A stretch of 64,000 nucleotides of DNA from Nageia nagi (Eukaryota > Pinophyta): assembly GCA_050084985.1 (NCBI GenBank), contig JBITNC010000001.1:196664001-196728000 (forward strand), written 5' to 3'. This document shows positions 23,401 to 34,180 of the stretch, piece after piece; position 1 is the stretch's first letter, and each line of letters starts with the position of its first letter. The position numbers and the translations under genes were made by a program. The notes under the pieces were generated by a model, which saw only the letters and a list, made by a program, of their open reading frames with translations, did not search any database and was not told the origin of the DNA.

Positions 23401-23600
23401 GATCACTCAAGTCTGTAAACACAAAAATTCAAAGCAATATTCTCCTGGATATATCATTCGTCAAACACCTATGACGCACACATGATACTTAGATAAGCTG
23501 ATAATTCAGATCTGCAAACACGAAACTTCAAGGTAATATTCTCCTGGATATATCATTCATCAAACACCTATGATGCACACATGATACTTAGATAAGCTAA
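23400..23600. repeat. Tandem array 4 (two units of about 105 bp)
   Basis: Two near-identical units share TATTCTCCTGGATATATCAT and ACACATGATACTTAGATAAG. Confidence 0.85.
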
Positions 23601-23823
23601 TTTTCTAGATAAAGGACCGCAGGCAGTCCTTTCTTACTGACTTAGAATGCCGGCAGTATTCAATAAGGCCGCGGGCAGTCCTTTTCTTAAGGATTCATCA
23701 AAAACTATGAAAATCACGTCCCTACGAATCACCTCTGGATTCCAGATTGATGCCCAATTGCTGATCTACATGCACCAAACACTCAAATCAAAATTATTCT
23801 TGAAGTGTGTGCCCTAACCTTTC

Positions 23824-23831
23824 TATAAAAG
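23824..23831 (+). promoter_or_regulatory. TATA box of the PMD gene
   Basis: TATAAAAG lies about 30 bp before a plausible transcription start near 23855 and about 650 bp before the start codon, in a short unique stretch right after the arrays. Confidence 0.6.
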
Positions 23832-23854
23832 GGGGCCCCACCCTTCCTCATTTG

Positions 23855-24049
23855 ATCACCTTATCATTTTCATAGCTGAGAGCATCCCAGGGCTCAAGAC
23901 ACTGATTTAGAGAGGTTTAGCTGGTGCTTTTGTCACTATCGCTAAATAATTCTTCCTGTATTGCTGTGCTGCACACTATGGCCCTACTGATCACACGCTG
24001 AGAGGGACATAGAGCTGCCTTGGTGGCTGATTCTCCTACTGGTCATCAG
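23855..24049 (+). other. PMD gene non-coding first exon
   Basis: Inferred 5' UTR exon ending in CATCAG before a GT. It contains an 8-codon upstream reading frame (23978-24001). The transcription start is a guess from the TATA box. Confidence 0.45.
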
Positions 24050-24463
24050 GTACTCTACCTCTTCTACCTTTTTCATGCTACATTTTTGTTTCTCTTCAAG
24101 TTTTAGCTGCCTATACACCAGCTTTTCCGAATTGCCCTTAGGGTTTTACTGTTGCATACCCTAGCTCTGCATTTTTCTCTTTTTAGTCTACTTGTCGAAC
24201 TTCCAGTGCCATGGCTACCTTATGCTCACCTGTACGAACCTACACCCCAAATTTTATTTCCCTTTTTCACGGAAACAGGACCGTTGGTGGTCCTTTCTGC
24301 CCTAGTTTGGACCGTGGGCGGTCCTTCTTTCCTGTAGTAGACCGTGGGCGGTCCTTCTTTCCTGTAGTAGACCGTGGGTGGTCCTTGTTTTCCTGTACTA
24401 TTTTTTGCTATTTGCATTTCACATCTTGATACTGACTTGCCTTTCATCCTTCTTTTCTTGCAG
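24050..24463 (+). other. PMD gene 5' UTR intron
   Basis: The donor CAG|GTACTC and the acceptor TCTTTTCTTGCAG| with a strong pyrimidine tract bound a 414-bp intron. Four GGACCGTGGGCGGTCC-type hairpins (24278-24384) lie inside it, the last three at 30-bp spacing. Confidence 0.6.
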
Positions 24464-24478
24464 AGCCGTGCATACCTT

Positions 24479-26274
24479 ATGCGTCCATCCGGTAAGAGTG
24501 CCTCCTTCACCACTACCCAACAGTGGCCCCAAACTGACGTAGCCCGAAGTATTCTAGAGGATATTTCATTCAGCCACCTTGCATTTGCTGAATATGTGTT
24601 TCATGACCGCAACATGCTTACAGCTTTGATGGAGAGGTGGGATCCAAATTCCAACACCTTTCACCTTCCCACCGGTGAGATTACAGTGACCTTAGAGGAT
24701 ATCTACAAGATCACTAGACTTCCTATCAGGGGGAAACTAGTGAAGATGATTCCTGTTTCGAGTTTGGGACAGGCAGAGGTATGGGCTACATGGTTAACGG
24801 GATCAGACGAAGTAAATCATAGGAAGAGAGGTGTGTCCCTAGTGCGACATGTGCCAGAGGATCCTCCAGCACGGGGTGACCTACGGATGAGGCTCCTCAT
24901 TACCTGCCTTCTAGATGCTATTGTCTATCCAGATAAGAGCAGTGAGACCTTCCCAGTGGGTATGATTCCTATTATTTAGGACATGGTTATACATAGACAG
25001 CGATATGCATGGTGCCCCGCAATACTGGCACAACTTTATCATGATCTCCATGGCTTTGCAGAGGTGGAGAGAAAGGGGAGACAGGTGGCTCACTCTATGA
25101 TCCTACAGGTGTGGGCCTATGAACACATCACTATTTCTAGACCGATTATACTGCCCCTAGACCAGCTGGATGATGCCCCCACCTGGCAACGATGGGCAAT
25201 GACCGAGGTACCAGACTTCCCTAACATAGACCTAGAGGGATGGCATGTGCGACTTGACTTACTACAGGAGGTGCAGATCTACTGGCGTCCTTATCGGGGA
25301 GGTGTACTAGAGTGGGAGGAAGACCTAGAGGAGATGACATGGGTGAGACACCCTACCTACCTACAGGCACGTAGGGCTTTAGTGGAGCTGTACAGGCCAA
25401 AATGGGTACTCTGTCAATTCGGCCTCCAGCAGGGTATACCGAATGATTGCAGGATAGTGGTGCGCTACTACCGTAGCAGACACCTCCCGGAGGATTACGA
25501 GCCAGTGCCGGACTGGGATCCAGACTGGGAGTCCCCCAACGAAGACTCTGACTATGATGTTGATGATGACATAGATGGACCTGATCATACAGAGGACTAT
25601 CTAGACTGGTGGAGGACACGCCACCCTCACCACATAGGCATTCACGATACTGACATGGGTGACGATGCACAGGAGGATGAGGACCCAAGAGACACAGAGA
25701 CCGAGTGGGACACTCCCTTCACCATGGGAGGATGGGGAGGGGAGAGTAGCTCTTCATATGCTCATGACACATCTCTAGATGCAGGGCATGATGATAATGA
25801 GGAGACTGATCCGGACCAGGACGAATATGAACCTGAATATAAGACAGAATCAGACTGGGAGGATGAATACTACGATGAAGATGATGATGGTAAACTACTT
25901 TCTCTTTTACTTTGCTTTGACTTTTTGTTTTTCATAATACGCAAGGAACTAACATGATATGTTAATGCTATGTCACAGATCCTGAGGTTGAGATTGCTAG
26001 GCTGCGTAGCCAAATCGATCAGAAGGATGAGGAGATCAAAGAGCTACAGGGCCATCTATGGTTCGGAGGAGGAGATTATGTCAGTATCTATCAGGACTTA
26101 CAGGCAGCCAACAAAGAAATCAAGGTCCTCTACAAGCAGCTTCGCCAGGCTGAGAGACAGATCGGTGAGGAGAAGGCCTACGCAGAGAAGTACAAGGCAC
26201 AGTGCGGGGGTGGCACATCTAGCAGTGCTACTAGCTCTAGTGTAGGGGGTGGGGGGTCTAGTAGGAGATTTTAA
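24479..26274 (+). CDS. Plant mobile domain (PMD, aminotransferase-like) protein; one nonsense codon
   Basis: Two coding exons, 24479-25889 and 25979-26274, join in frame to 568 codons. Residues about 20-350 match the plant mobile domain: HLAFAEYVFHDRN, LMERWDPNSNTFHLPTGEIT, TLEDIYKITRLPIRG, then WCPAILAQLYHDLH and LQVWAYEHI. An acidic low-complexity tail follows (about 360-470), then a coiled coil (VEIARLRSQIDQKDEEIKEL onward) and a Gly/Ser tail in exon 2. The start is the first ATG after the UTR acceptor. The only defect is TAG at 24977-24979 (codon 167), probably from a Gln codon. PMD proteins such as Arabidopsis MAIN/MAIL1 act in the nucleus in gene and transposon control, and PMD genes are known passengers of Ty3 and Mutator-like elements. 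The role here is unknown. The gene lies antisense to, and converges on, the element's gag. Confidence 0.82.
25890..25978 (+). other. PMD gene coding intron (89 bp)
   Basis: The donor ATG|GTAAAC and the acceptor TGTCACAG| bound an 89-bp, T-rich intron. Removing it keeps a phase-1 frame open for 98 further codons that form a coiled coil; reading through it meets a stop at 25957. That makes the splice call strong. Confidence 0.75.
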
Positions 26275-26669
26275 ATCACTCTATGTAATCTCATCCAGTT
26301 TGCATTGTAAACAAAAACATTTGATCATGATATATAAAACATAAACTTTGGTACCTGATTTGTTCTTTGTTCATGTACTTGTGATGCGTGAATTTGATGT
26401 TCCGTGATCCTTACGAATGAACGCCAACGATACGATCTGAGATCCTGACCTTTCATGTTGCGAACGTGCATGGAATCTTTTGCTTTTCTCTATTTATCTA
26501 CTAAAAGAGGACCACCGGTGACCCTATTATCACAAAATACAACGCCGGTGCTCCTGTTATAACGTCATAAATCTTCCCAATCTCCTGACCATGACGTCCG
26601 TTAATGACCTGAACCAACTGCATGTTCCTCTCTCTTTTTTCTTTTTTTTATATATATATATATTTTGAT
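26275..26669. other. Convergent intergenic stretch in E3
   Basis: This is the 3' flank of both the PMD gene (plus) and gag (minus). An ATATATAAAACATAAA stretch near 26330 could serve as a polyadenylation region. A GGACCACCGGTGACCC motif (26509-26524) and a (TA)n run (26649-26663) are present. Confidence 0.45.
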
Positions 26670-27887
26670 CTACCAAATTATACCCCCGGAGGGCCTGGCG
26701 CTTCCCCCGATGTCAACCTTGCAAGCATCTTCAAGAAAGATCATATTGATATGTTGTTCTTCTCCTATATCTTTAACTTTTTCTGGACATACATAGAATC
26801 CATCTTCTATGAGCTTCTGTATTCTATCTCTAAGGTTCCCACATCCATTAGTGGCATGACCTTTAGCCTGATGATATTCACAATACCTGTCTTCCTTATA
26901 CCAATGAGGTTTTTCTGTTGTAGGATCCTCTTCACGTTTTGGTAAAAGTTGTAATAACCCCTTTTCCACAAGGTCTTTTAGGATATGTCTTGGAGGTATA
27001 GGAAATCTCACATATTTCTTTCCCTTTGTCTCACTTGTCTTTTCAGCTACATGGACAGCTTTCTCTTTCTTTGGCGATTGTGGTCTCTTATCCTTTGCTT
27101 TTGCCTTTTCATTGTTACCATACTTTACAAGCCCTAGCTTCACAAGGACTTTTTCTTTCTCTAACAATTTATACGTCATATCGGAAAATGTGAGATGTGT
27201 ATAATCAATAACATATGATTGTAGGGGCAATATAACAGCTTCTTTAAAAATGTTATTTACCTCTTTTTCTGTTAACTTGGTTTTTACCTGTTGCCATGTC
27301 TTTTTAAACCTTACAACGAATTTGTCCAGTTGCTCATCACTGTCCTGTTTAATAGCACATAAATCTGATAGCATAACCTCCTTCTTGATGTTATGCTTAT
27401 ATTGCTCCAGAAACAAATCATTGAATTCTACAAATGATGTAATGGACCCTTCAGGTAAGCCATAAAACCATTCTCGTGCATCTCCTTCCAAGCTCTGGGG
27501 GAAGAATTTAGCCTGTAATCTTTGGTCTGTACCAATTGTGAGTTCACATTCATCCTTAAATCCTTGTATATGTCTCCTTGGATCTCCTCCACCATTGAAC
27601 TTACTGAATTTTGGCTTTATGTAATCGACTGGTGGCATATGCCTACGAATGTCATCACATAAAGGACTACCAAATTCGAAAGACTCGTTAGGCGGAGCTG
27701 ATCTCCTTGTCAATCTATCTATCTACCTCTGCATACCTTCCATTGTAGCTTGAACATTACTGTTGTCACCCTCAGCGCTATGTTGCATTCCTCCGGATCC
27801 CTCCGGATCATCATGTCTGATTTCTACCAATAATTCATCCAAATCCTTTTTTGAAAGACTACGCAAGAATAACTTGAGCTGATCCAT
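26670..27887 (-). CDS. gag: E3 Gag (Ty3, Tat/Ogre-like); one nonsense codon
   Basis: The minus-strand ATG at 27887-27885 opens MDQLKLFLRSLSKKDLDEL, and 406 codons run to the stop at 26672-26670. The capsid region is the retrotrans_gag family: KFSKFNGGGDPRRHIQGF, FFPQSLEGDAREWFYGLP and FVEFNDLFLEQY. A Lys-rich stretch follows, then a CEYHQAKGHATNGC knuckle of the CxxH..GHxxxxC type used by Tat/Ogre/Athila-like Gags. The single defect is TAG at 27725-27723 (codon 55). No pol follows; the frame ends at once in the convergent spacer. Gag forms the particle and packages RNA, so this element could be mobilised by enzymes supplied from a full relative. Confidence 0.85.
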
Positions 27888-27959
27888 GATTAAACACTCT
27901 CAAAATAGATATTAGTTCTAACTAAAACCTTTAGGGTTTTAGCACAATGATGTGTAGTT

Positions 27960-27975
27960 CACGTCGGGTTCACCA
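27960..27975 (-). other. E3 primer-binding site
   Basis: Minus-strand TGGTGAACCCGACGTG lies two bases inside the 5' LTR. It is complementary to a CCA-ended tRNA 3' terminus. I do not name the tRNA. Confidence 0.75.
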
Positions 27976-27977
27976 AA

Positions 27978-28854
27978 TGTTTACAAATAAAAATTGAGAG
28001 TGCAAATAAGTAAATAAGCAACTATCTACAAACTCAATATTATCTGTATTCTAGCTACGGATAGCAATTTATTCTAGATAACAGTAAACAACATATAGCA
28101 ATTTAGAAGTGTAAATGTACCAACCAAGACTGTGATTTATGTACTAACCTCACGGAACATACCTGACAACGAAAGATGTAGATATTGACGATGTAGTGAT
28201 GATAAGCTACCTTTTCCACAACGTCGTGACCTGCAAGGATGCGAAAAGAGGACTGCGGGCGGTCCATTTCAGTAGTATTAGAGCACCGGTGGTGTTCTTC
28301 CGTTCACAAAGAAGCACCGGCGGCCTTATTTTGATAGCTTTGACCTCTCGATTAGGTCCAGATCTTCAGTATAGATATCTCAGATGGCAGTATAATATCA
28401 GAATTGATCGCAGATGTTAGGAGAGCTCGCGTAAGGAAGCACACAAACCACAGCCTTGTAGGCGGTACCAATAGATACCTTAAGGGGTAGCCACTTACAA
28501 GACCATACGCGGGATCATGTGTATCCTTGTTGTTGTGGAATTACTATTAGATCCCTTATTTATATAGATAATAGATAATACCGCCCATAGGTCGGTGTGC
28601 ATCCACATAAATAAGGTTAATTCATAAGATTTAAGATAAACACATCAATAAACAAGATAATGCATGCAATACTCAAGATAAACCATGCAATATTCAAGAT
28701 AACCCATGCAATATTCAAGATAACCTATGCAATATTCATATTCAAGCCAAACATTGATATTATCACTTTTATCCATTCAAGACATATAGTTAGGCTAAGC
28801 ATATTTCATTAATTTATTGATTTAAAAACATAAAATCATTTTTATGTGTTAACA
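27978..28854 (-). repeat. E3 5' LTR (right)
   Basis: 877 bp, the partner of 20825-21701, followed by the TAAAT duplication. Confidence 0.93.
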
Positions 28855-30921
28855 TAAATTATAAGCATTTTACTATACCTGAATTTAATATTTTTGTAAA
28901 ATATATACAATTAGTTTCCCTATTGATACAATTTATTCTATAATCAATAATTTGAGTAACTCATCCAAAAATCAACAAGGCTTGCACTTATAGTTTTTAT
29001 ATCTTGTTTGTAAGTTATAAGGAGTAGGAGTTTCTATAGGAAACAAACATACATCAATAATAGTTTTATATCTTATTGTAAAGTATAAGGACTAGGATTT
29101 TATATTAGAAATATGCATGCATCAATAAAATTATCTATGTTTCAAGAAGAATATAATAGTAAGAGCATAGGAGGGGCTCATCATAGAGTGTTCATTAGCC
29201 AAGGAATTATTTTAAATAAAATAGAGTATGACTTAACATAATTGTTAACATCAAGCTAAGATACACAAATATATGGTTTTCACCAAGTACAAAATCCTAG
29301 GAACATGAGCAAAGGACCTTTATAGTTTGAACTTCATGCCCTTCTAATGTCACATTACTAATACCTAAGTTTGTAATAGTATAGTTTGAACTTCACACCC
29401 TTCAATAATTTATGGATTTTTATACATGCTTGAATGTTTAATACGGTTGTTTATATATGCGTAGATACTAGATATTGACCACTAGTTTTAAAAGTATAGC
29501 ATTCTTCATTTCTTTGTTCATTTATAAAGCATCCAATCACTATATATTCCAAAAAAAAAACATTCATGTACAAATGTAAACCATGTTTTAGGCAACACAA
29601 TAGATTTATACTAACAAAGCATATATTAGATTTAAGTGACATATCATATTCAAGGTGATTTTATGTGTTTTTAATCAACTCTTTACGATATGAAGAAAAT
29701 TATAAGGATAATAGTTTTTATTTTATTTTATTTTGTTATTTTTTTAGCTAATGTTTTTTAGAAAGTTTCAATATAAAAATATAACTAAAGAATCAATAAT
29801 AGAATGTACAAAAGAAATTATGATGCTACATGGAGTTTCATTAACCTTTGAAGTACTTGATAACCATATCAGGGAAAAAATTGAGTTCCCTGCAAATGCC
29901 CAAGAGTAGTATTACTATTGACCAAATGATTTGAATCCACTTACCATGAGTTAAGATATTTATATAAGGGAAAAAATTTGACTTACCAACCAACCAACAT
30001 TGAATATTTGTCATCGACCTTCTTTTCCTCCTAATACTATTGGTCCTAATCCCATTCAAGGTTGAGGTCATGGTTTTGGTGGTCATTAATCTTATTTTTC
30101 TACTACTAAATTTCCAATTGAGCCTCTCAATCACAATTTTATGGGTTTATTATAAAGAAATATTTTTTGGGTTGTAACCCTATTGTACATGTCTATAAAA
30201 TTTTATAAAAGAAATATTTTGTTTATATTCCATGCTTAATACTCAATACTTATAATGGTACTACTTGCATTTGGCATTAGAGTTTTATGAACTTTTTATT
30301 ACTATGTTGAGATTAATTAAATGAATTGATATATTTAATTACTTATGGTGAGTTCTAAACATGATTAGAAGAACTATATCAATGGATACTAATGATAGAT
30401 CATATAAACTACGATGTTAAAAAACTTATCTAACTATATATCTACTAATTTTGGTCTATTGTTTCCCTACGAGTAAGTATCATGTCTCCTACATGCTCTC
30501 ATTTGGATGAATAAATTCTATTGTGTTATATTCAATCAAAAACCATGTTTTCTATAGTATGGTATTTTTCTTTATTTATGTCCTCAAATGTTCTTATATT
30601 TTATATGTTCATAAAGTGCAAAAATAGACAAACAAATTATATGGCAACAAAAGTTCGCAACAAAATGTAAAATATAAATGACCATATTTAGTGAAATAAT
30701 ATGGTCCAACCACTATAACTCTCACACAATCCTCAAATAAGAATAATATCTCTAAAATATATTCTACACAAAGTAACCACTTTTGGGTGGAAACTCTTTA
30801 TTTAGACCAAAAATGATTTAATTCCTTTGAAATGATCTCACAAAGGATTCATAAATTTTAATCATAGGATTGATAATGCTTTAAAATAAGTAGGTGTACA
30901 TTTATTCCCCAACATTAGTAC

Positions 30922-31880
30922 CTAGCCACTAAAGATTAAAATCAACCAAAGAACTAAAAAAGGAATTAAAAATATATAGTTGAGAAAAATTGAAATCAAA
31001 AAATTAAAACTAGCATTAATTGGGTTGTATCCAATCATATATGGAAAGTTTTGAGGTGCATGAAATAATGGAAAAAATTTCTTATTTACCCTCATTAGTT
31101 TATAACTTGTAATAACCCTTTCCATATTTAGTTGTAACAATATACAATCTAATCCAATTATACTCAAATTTACCTTGTTGTCCTTTCCTTATGCTTTATT
31201 CTTGTGATGATTCTCTTTAAGGATAATATATCTAACCTTGAACTCATTGGGTTTTATCTTCTTACTAAAGGATATTTGAATAATATTCTAATATGTCTTG
31301 AGATTCTCTAAAGTATTGATCCTCTTATTATCAATACTTTCCAAATACCTTACCCTTACCACTCTTTTATCCTCCTCTTATATGATTCCTTAAAGGAAAA
31401 TACTCAAGGATTGGATTTCAAGCTCTAAGGGGAAAACATCTTCATATCTAAACATAAGGGTGTATGAAATAAACCTTATAGCTAATCTTATAGTTGTCCT
31501 ATATACCCATAATGCATATAGTAACTAATCATGTCAATCCTTACCATGATTCTAAATTACTTTGCAAAGTACCTTGAAAATATTTTTATTAGTTACCTCA
31601 CCTTAAACATTTCCTTGGGGATAATAAGGAAAATAAAACTTTTACTGAATTTATAACAACTCACAAAATTTTCTTACCATTTTACTTCTCATATTTGGAC
31701 CACTATTCATGAATATCTAGGATAACACTCCAAATTTGGGTATAATATGATTAATTGGTAACTTCACAATATGAGGGTTTTTGAGGACATCAAAAGTTAT
31801 CTCTTAAACCCTATTATTTTGGAATCTCTTGATGATTACTTGTATGCATAATCCACAAGGAATTCCTTAAGGGTAATTAT
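30922..31880 (-). pseudogene. pol: Ty3/gypsy integrase fragment (broken)
   Basis: Minus-strand translation reads through the second half of a plant Ty3 integrase. Visible in order are a YYPQGNV-type motif (usually YYPQGNGQAE), ATNKNIFKVL, a WVYRTTIRLA block (usually WAYRTT), VFPLELEIQSL, EFKVRYIILKE (usually F.VGDLVLK) and, at the end, SYKLMRVNKKFFPLFHAPQNF. Several stops and shifts are present. It has no LTRs nearby and is an isolated shard inside the array unit. Confidence 0.7.
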
Positions 31881-32663
31881 AAATTTCCTCATAAATGCTG
31901 GAATATTTTCCATTTTCTATCATACTTTTAAATCAAATATTAAATCATCCAAAAATTAAATTTTCGACTTTCAAAAATGCCCTAAAAATTATAAGTAATT
32001 TATGAAAAGCCTTAAGTTCACTAATATTTTGATACTAAAAATTAAATTGATAAATACCAAGTAAAATAAATAGTATCAAATATGTAATAAATTGAAAACT
32101 AAACATCAAGTGAAAGGTAGTAGTGTAGCTATTAGAGAATGAATCAACCTAGCAAGTTAAGATAAGGGATATAGTAGATCACATATAAATAAAATAGATC
32201 ACACACATGGAGGTTTCCTAGTGGAAGTGTTGAGCCTATATGTGCAAAAAATGGTAGTGAGGTGTTTATCTCCTACTCTAATAAGGAATGCAATGATCAA
32301 AATGTATGTATGTAATGGGTGAGGTTCAAAGGCTTTCACATGTTAAAAAACTAGATTCAATAACTTTTGCATGTATTCCAGTTGTATGTGCATAAATTAA
32401 TTTCAATTCATTGCCCACTATATTCCTTGAACAATAAATGATTCCTTGGATTTCAGTCTCTAATGGATTGCCAAATCTAAATATGTGTTTTAACTACCCA
32501 ATATTTGTTACTCCTATGGATCTACTTGTTAGGTCTCTGATATGGATCTCCCTTAAACTTTTATCAAAGATTACATGTAGTACTAACATAAATTTACTCA
32601 TTCCTACTCATTTTACACTTATTTTACTTTGTTGATTTCTATTTCAGAGTAATGATTGAGAAT

Positions 32664-32860
32664 ATGGGAGTGGATTATTATAATATTATAATATGCTCAA
32701 AGTGGGATGAAATGTAGTTGATGAAAATCTCAAGAAGGTCCACAGGAAATTCTCTATGAAATGGTATCTTGAAAAGAACCCTAATAATAATAAGGAAGTT
32801 GAGGCCAAGTTCAAGCAAATCTTTGAAGCTTATGAGGTTTCAAACCCTACCTTCACTTAG
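32664..32860 (+). pseudogene. DnaJ (Hsp40) J-domain fragment, HPD lost
   Basis: ATG at 32664 opens MGVDYYNI, the start of plant type-II DnaJ proteins. After a frameshift the frame reads VDENLKKVHRKFSMKWYLEK, then NPNNNKEVEAKFKQIFEAYEV. This is J-domain helices I-III of an Hsp70 co-chaperone. The obligatory His-Pro-Asp loop is Tyr-Leu-Glu, so it could not stimulate Hsp70. A TTTCTATTTCAG just upstream looks like an intact intron acceptor, suggesting a genomic rather than a processed-RNA origin. Only about 60 residues remain. Confidence 0.75.
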
Positions 32861-33763
32861 TTTAGTCGCTTTCTTGTAATAAGTGATAGAATTACATTGA
32901 GATTTTTACTTTTTTTTTGTTATTTTATCAAACTCTAGGGGGCCAATTAGATGTGATTTTTTGATGATTATGGGTTTAGGTAATAAATATAGAATTGGGC
33001 ATCAACAAAAGAGATTCATGGTGTTTTTCACTAATGCCTTAAGTTTTAGCAGTATTTTTGAATCAAATTTGGATACCATCTCTAGAAAAATTATGATTCA
33101 AAGTGTAGAGTGTATCTAGAAATTATTATTATAATTCAAAACATAAGAAAAGCTATTGGTAAATAATATTGTTTGATATAATTAATTCAAATAATTAAAA
33201 TTATGGAAAGAATACAAGAAAGCACCATAGCTTGTACTTTGTACATAATGTATAAGTGCATAGGATTCTTAGTTTTGAATGGGAATTTTTTAGTCTTGTA
33301 ATTTTTTTTATATGACTCTTGATCAATCCATCAATGGAAAGGTACATGTGCATGGATCCAAGCATTTTAGATGCCAAGTATTATTAAATATGGAATAAAA
33401 TCAAAAATCTATGAATCAAGGTAAATTTTAAGACTTAAAGTTATGTAGTTTTGTTATGGCAAATTTCATAGTCTATTATTTAATTAAGGTAAAGTGAAGT
33501 AACAAGGTATGATCTTTATAGAGTTACCTAACTTTCAATGATTTTTCCTTTATTTTTTATTTTTCTAGGAAATAATAGAGCTTCTCTAGTGCTATATAAG
33601 GTTTCTCTACTATGGGAAAATTCCAGAAACTTGGAAAGAATAGAGGAGAAAAGAGGAAGAGGGAGAAAGAGAGTGGATCATTTTCTAGCTTGGGGGCATA
33701 CTAGGTTGCATTGATGCAAACATCAGGAAGGCTAGTGGAGAGGGTAGGTGCAATGGGGAGTTG

Positions 33764-34180
33764 TGAGTAGGAACTAACTCAAGTAAAGGCTCATTCTAGT
33801 GTAGAAATACAAAGGAATTATGATGGTATGATCTAGTGGCATTGGGTATTAAATGAATGACTAGGGTGGGTATATTTTTCACCATCAAAAGGCCAGCTAA
33901 AGAGCATATTAGATTGACCATTATTATGTCATATGCCATAACAAGGCTTTTAATCTTATTTTTTACCTTCTATTTTACAAAGTTCATTATTTTAATGTTG
34001 ATCACAAGTGGTGCCTTCAGCTATCTTAGAACCACCTTTGGTGCAATTTTTTTCAAAGAAAAAAATAAGTTTGTTGGTTGGTATTTTAATGGCATATTTA
34101 GGAATCAATCATACCAACTTAACTTCTTCTATGTATGCATAGACTGTAAATACTTATCTATTCTTTTGTTGTTTTGATGA
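33764..34180 (+). pseudogene. Cationic amino acid transporter fragment, copy b
   Basis: This is the same fragment as 3004-3420: RVGIFFTIKRPAKEHIRLTI, a hydrophobic helix, then SGAFSYLRTTFGAIFFKEK. A shifted frame after FKEK gives FRNQSYQLNFFY, which resembles the SNAAVARSFTSYL segment that follows in real CAT proteins. Stops lie near the start (33853). Confidence 0.6.

Larger units (their letters stand above)
20825..28854 (-). mobile_element. Non-autonomous Ty3-type LTR element E3 carrying a PMD gene
   Basis: The element is 8030 bp with two 877-bp LTRs and a perfect 5-bp target duplication. The primer site (27960-27975) and polypurine tract (21702-21716) place its transcription on the minus strand. 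Its only element gene is a Tat/Ogre-like gag. No protease, RT, RNase H or integrase is present, as in the elements called TR-GAG. A spliced plant mobile domain gene lies on the opposite strand, and four kinds of tandem repeat fill 22.1-23.6 kb. By hand the LTRs differ at about 19 sites (about 2.2%), nearly all transitions, so it is the youngest insertion in the window. It is richer in G+C than its surroundings. Confidence 0.93.

Noticed and set aside
24226-24513. 95-codon minus-strand frame with repeated KEGPPTVYYR peptide
   Set aside because: It is the antisense reading of the 30-bp-spaced GGACC hairpins in the PMD intron.
25353-25688. 111-codon minus-strand frame inside the PMD gene
   Set aside because: It is a shadow of the acidic PMD tail, which is open and family-typical on the plus strand.
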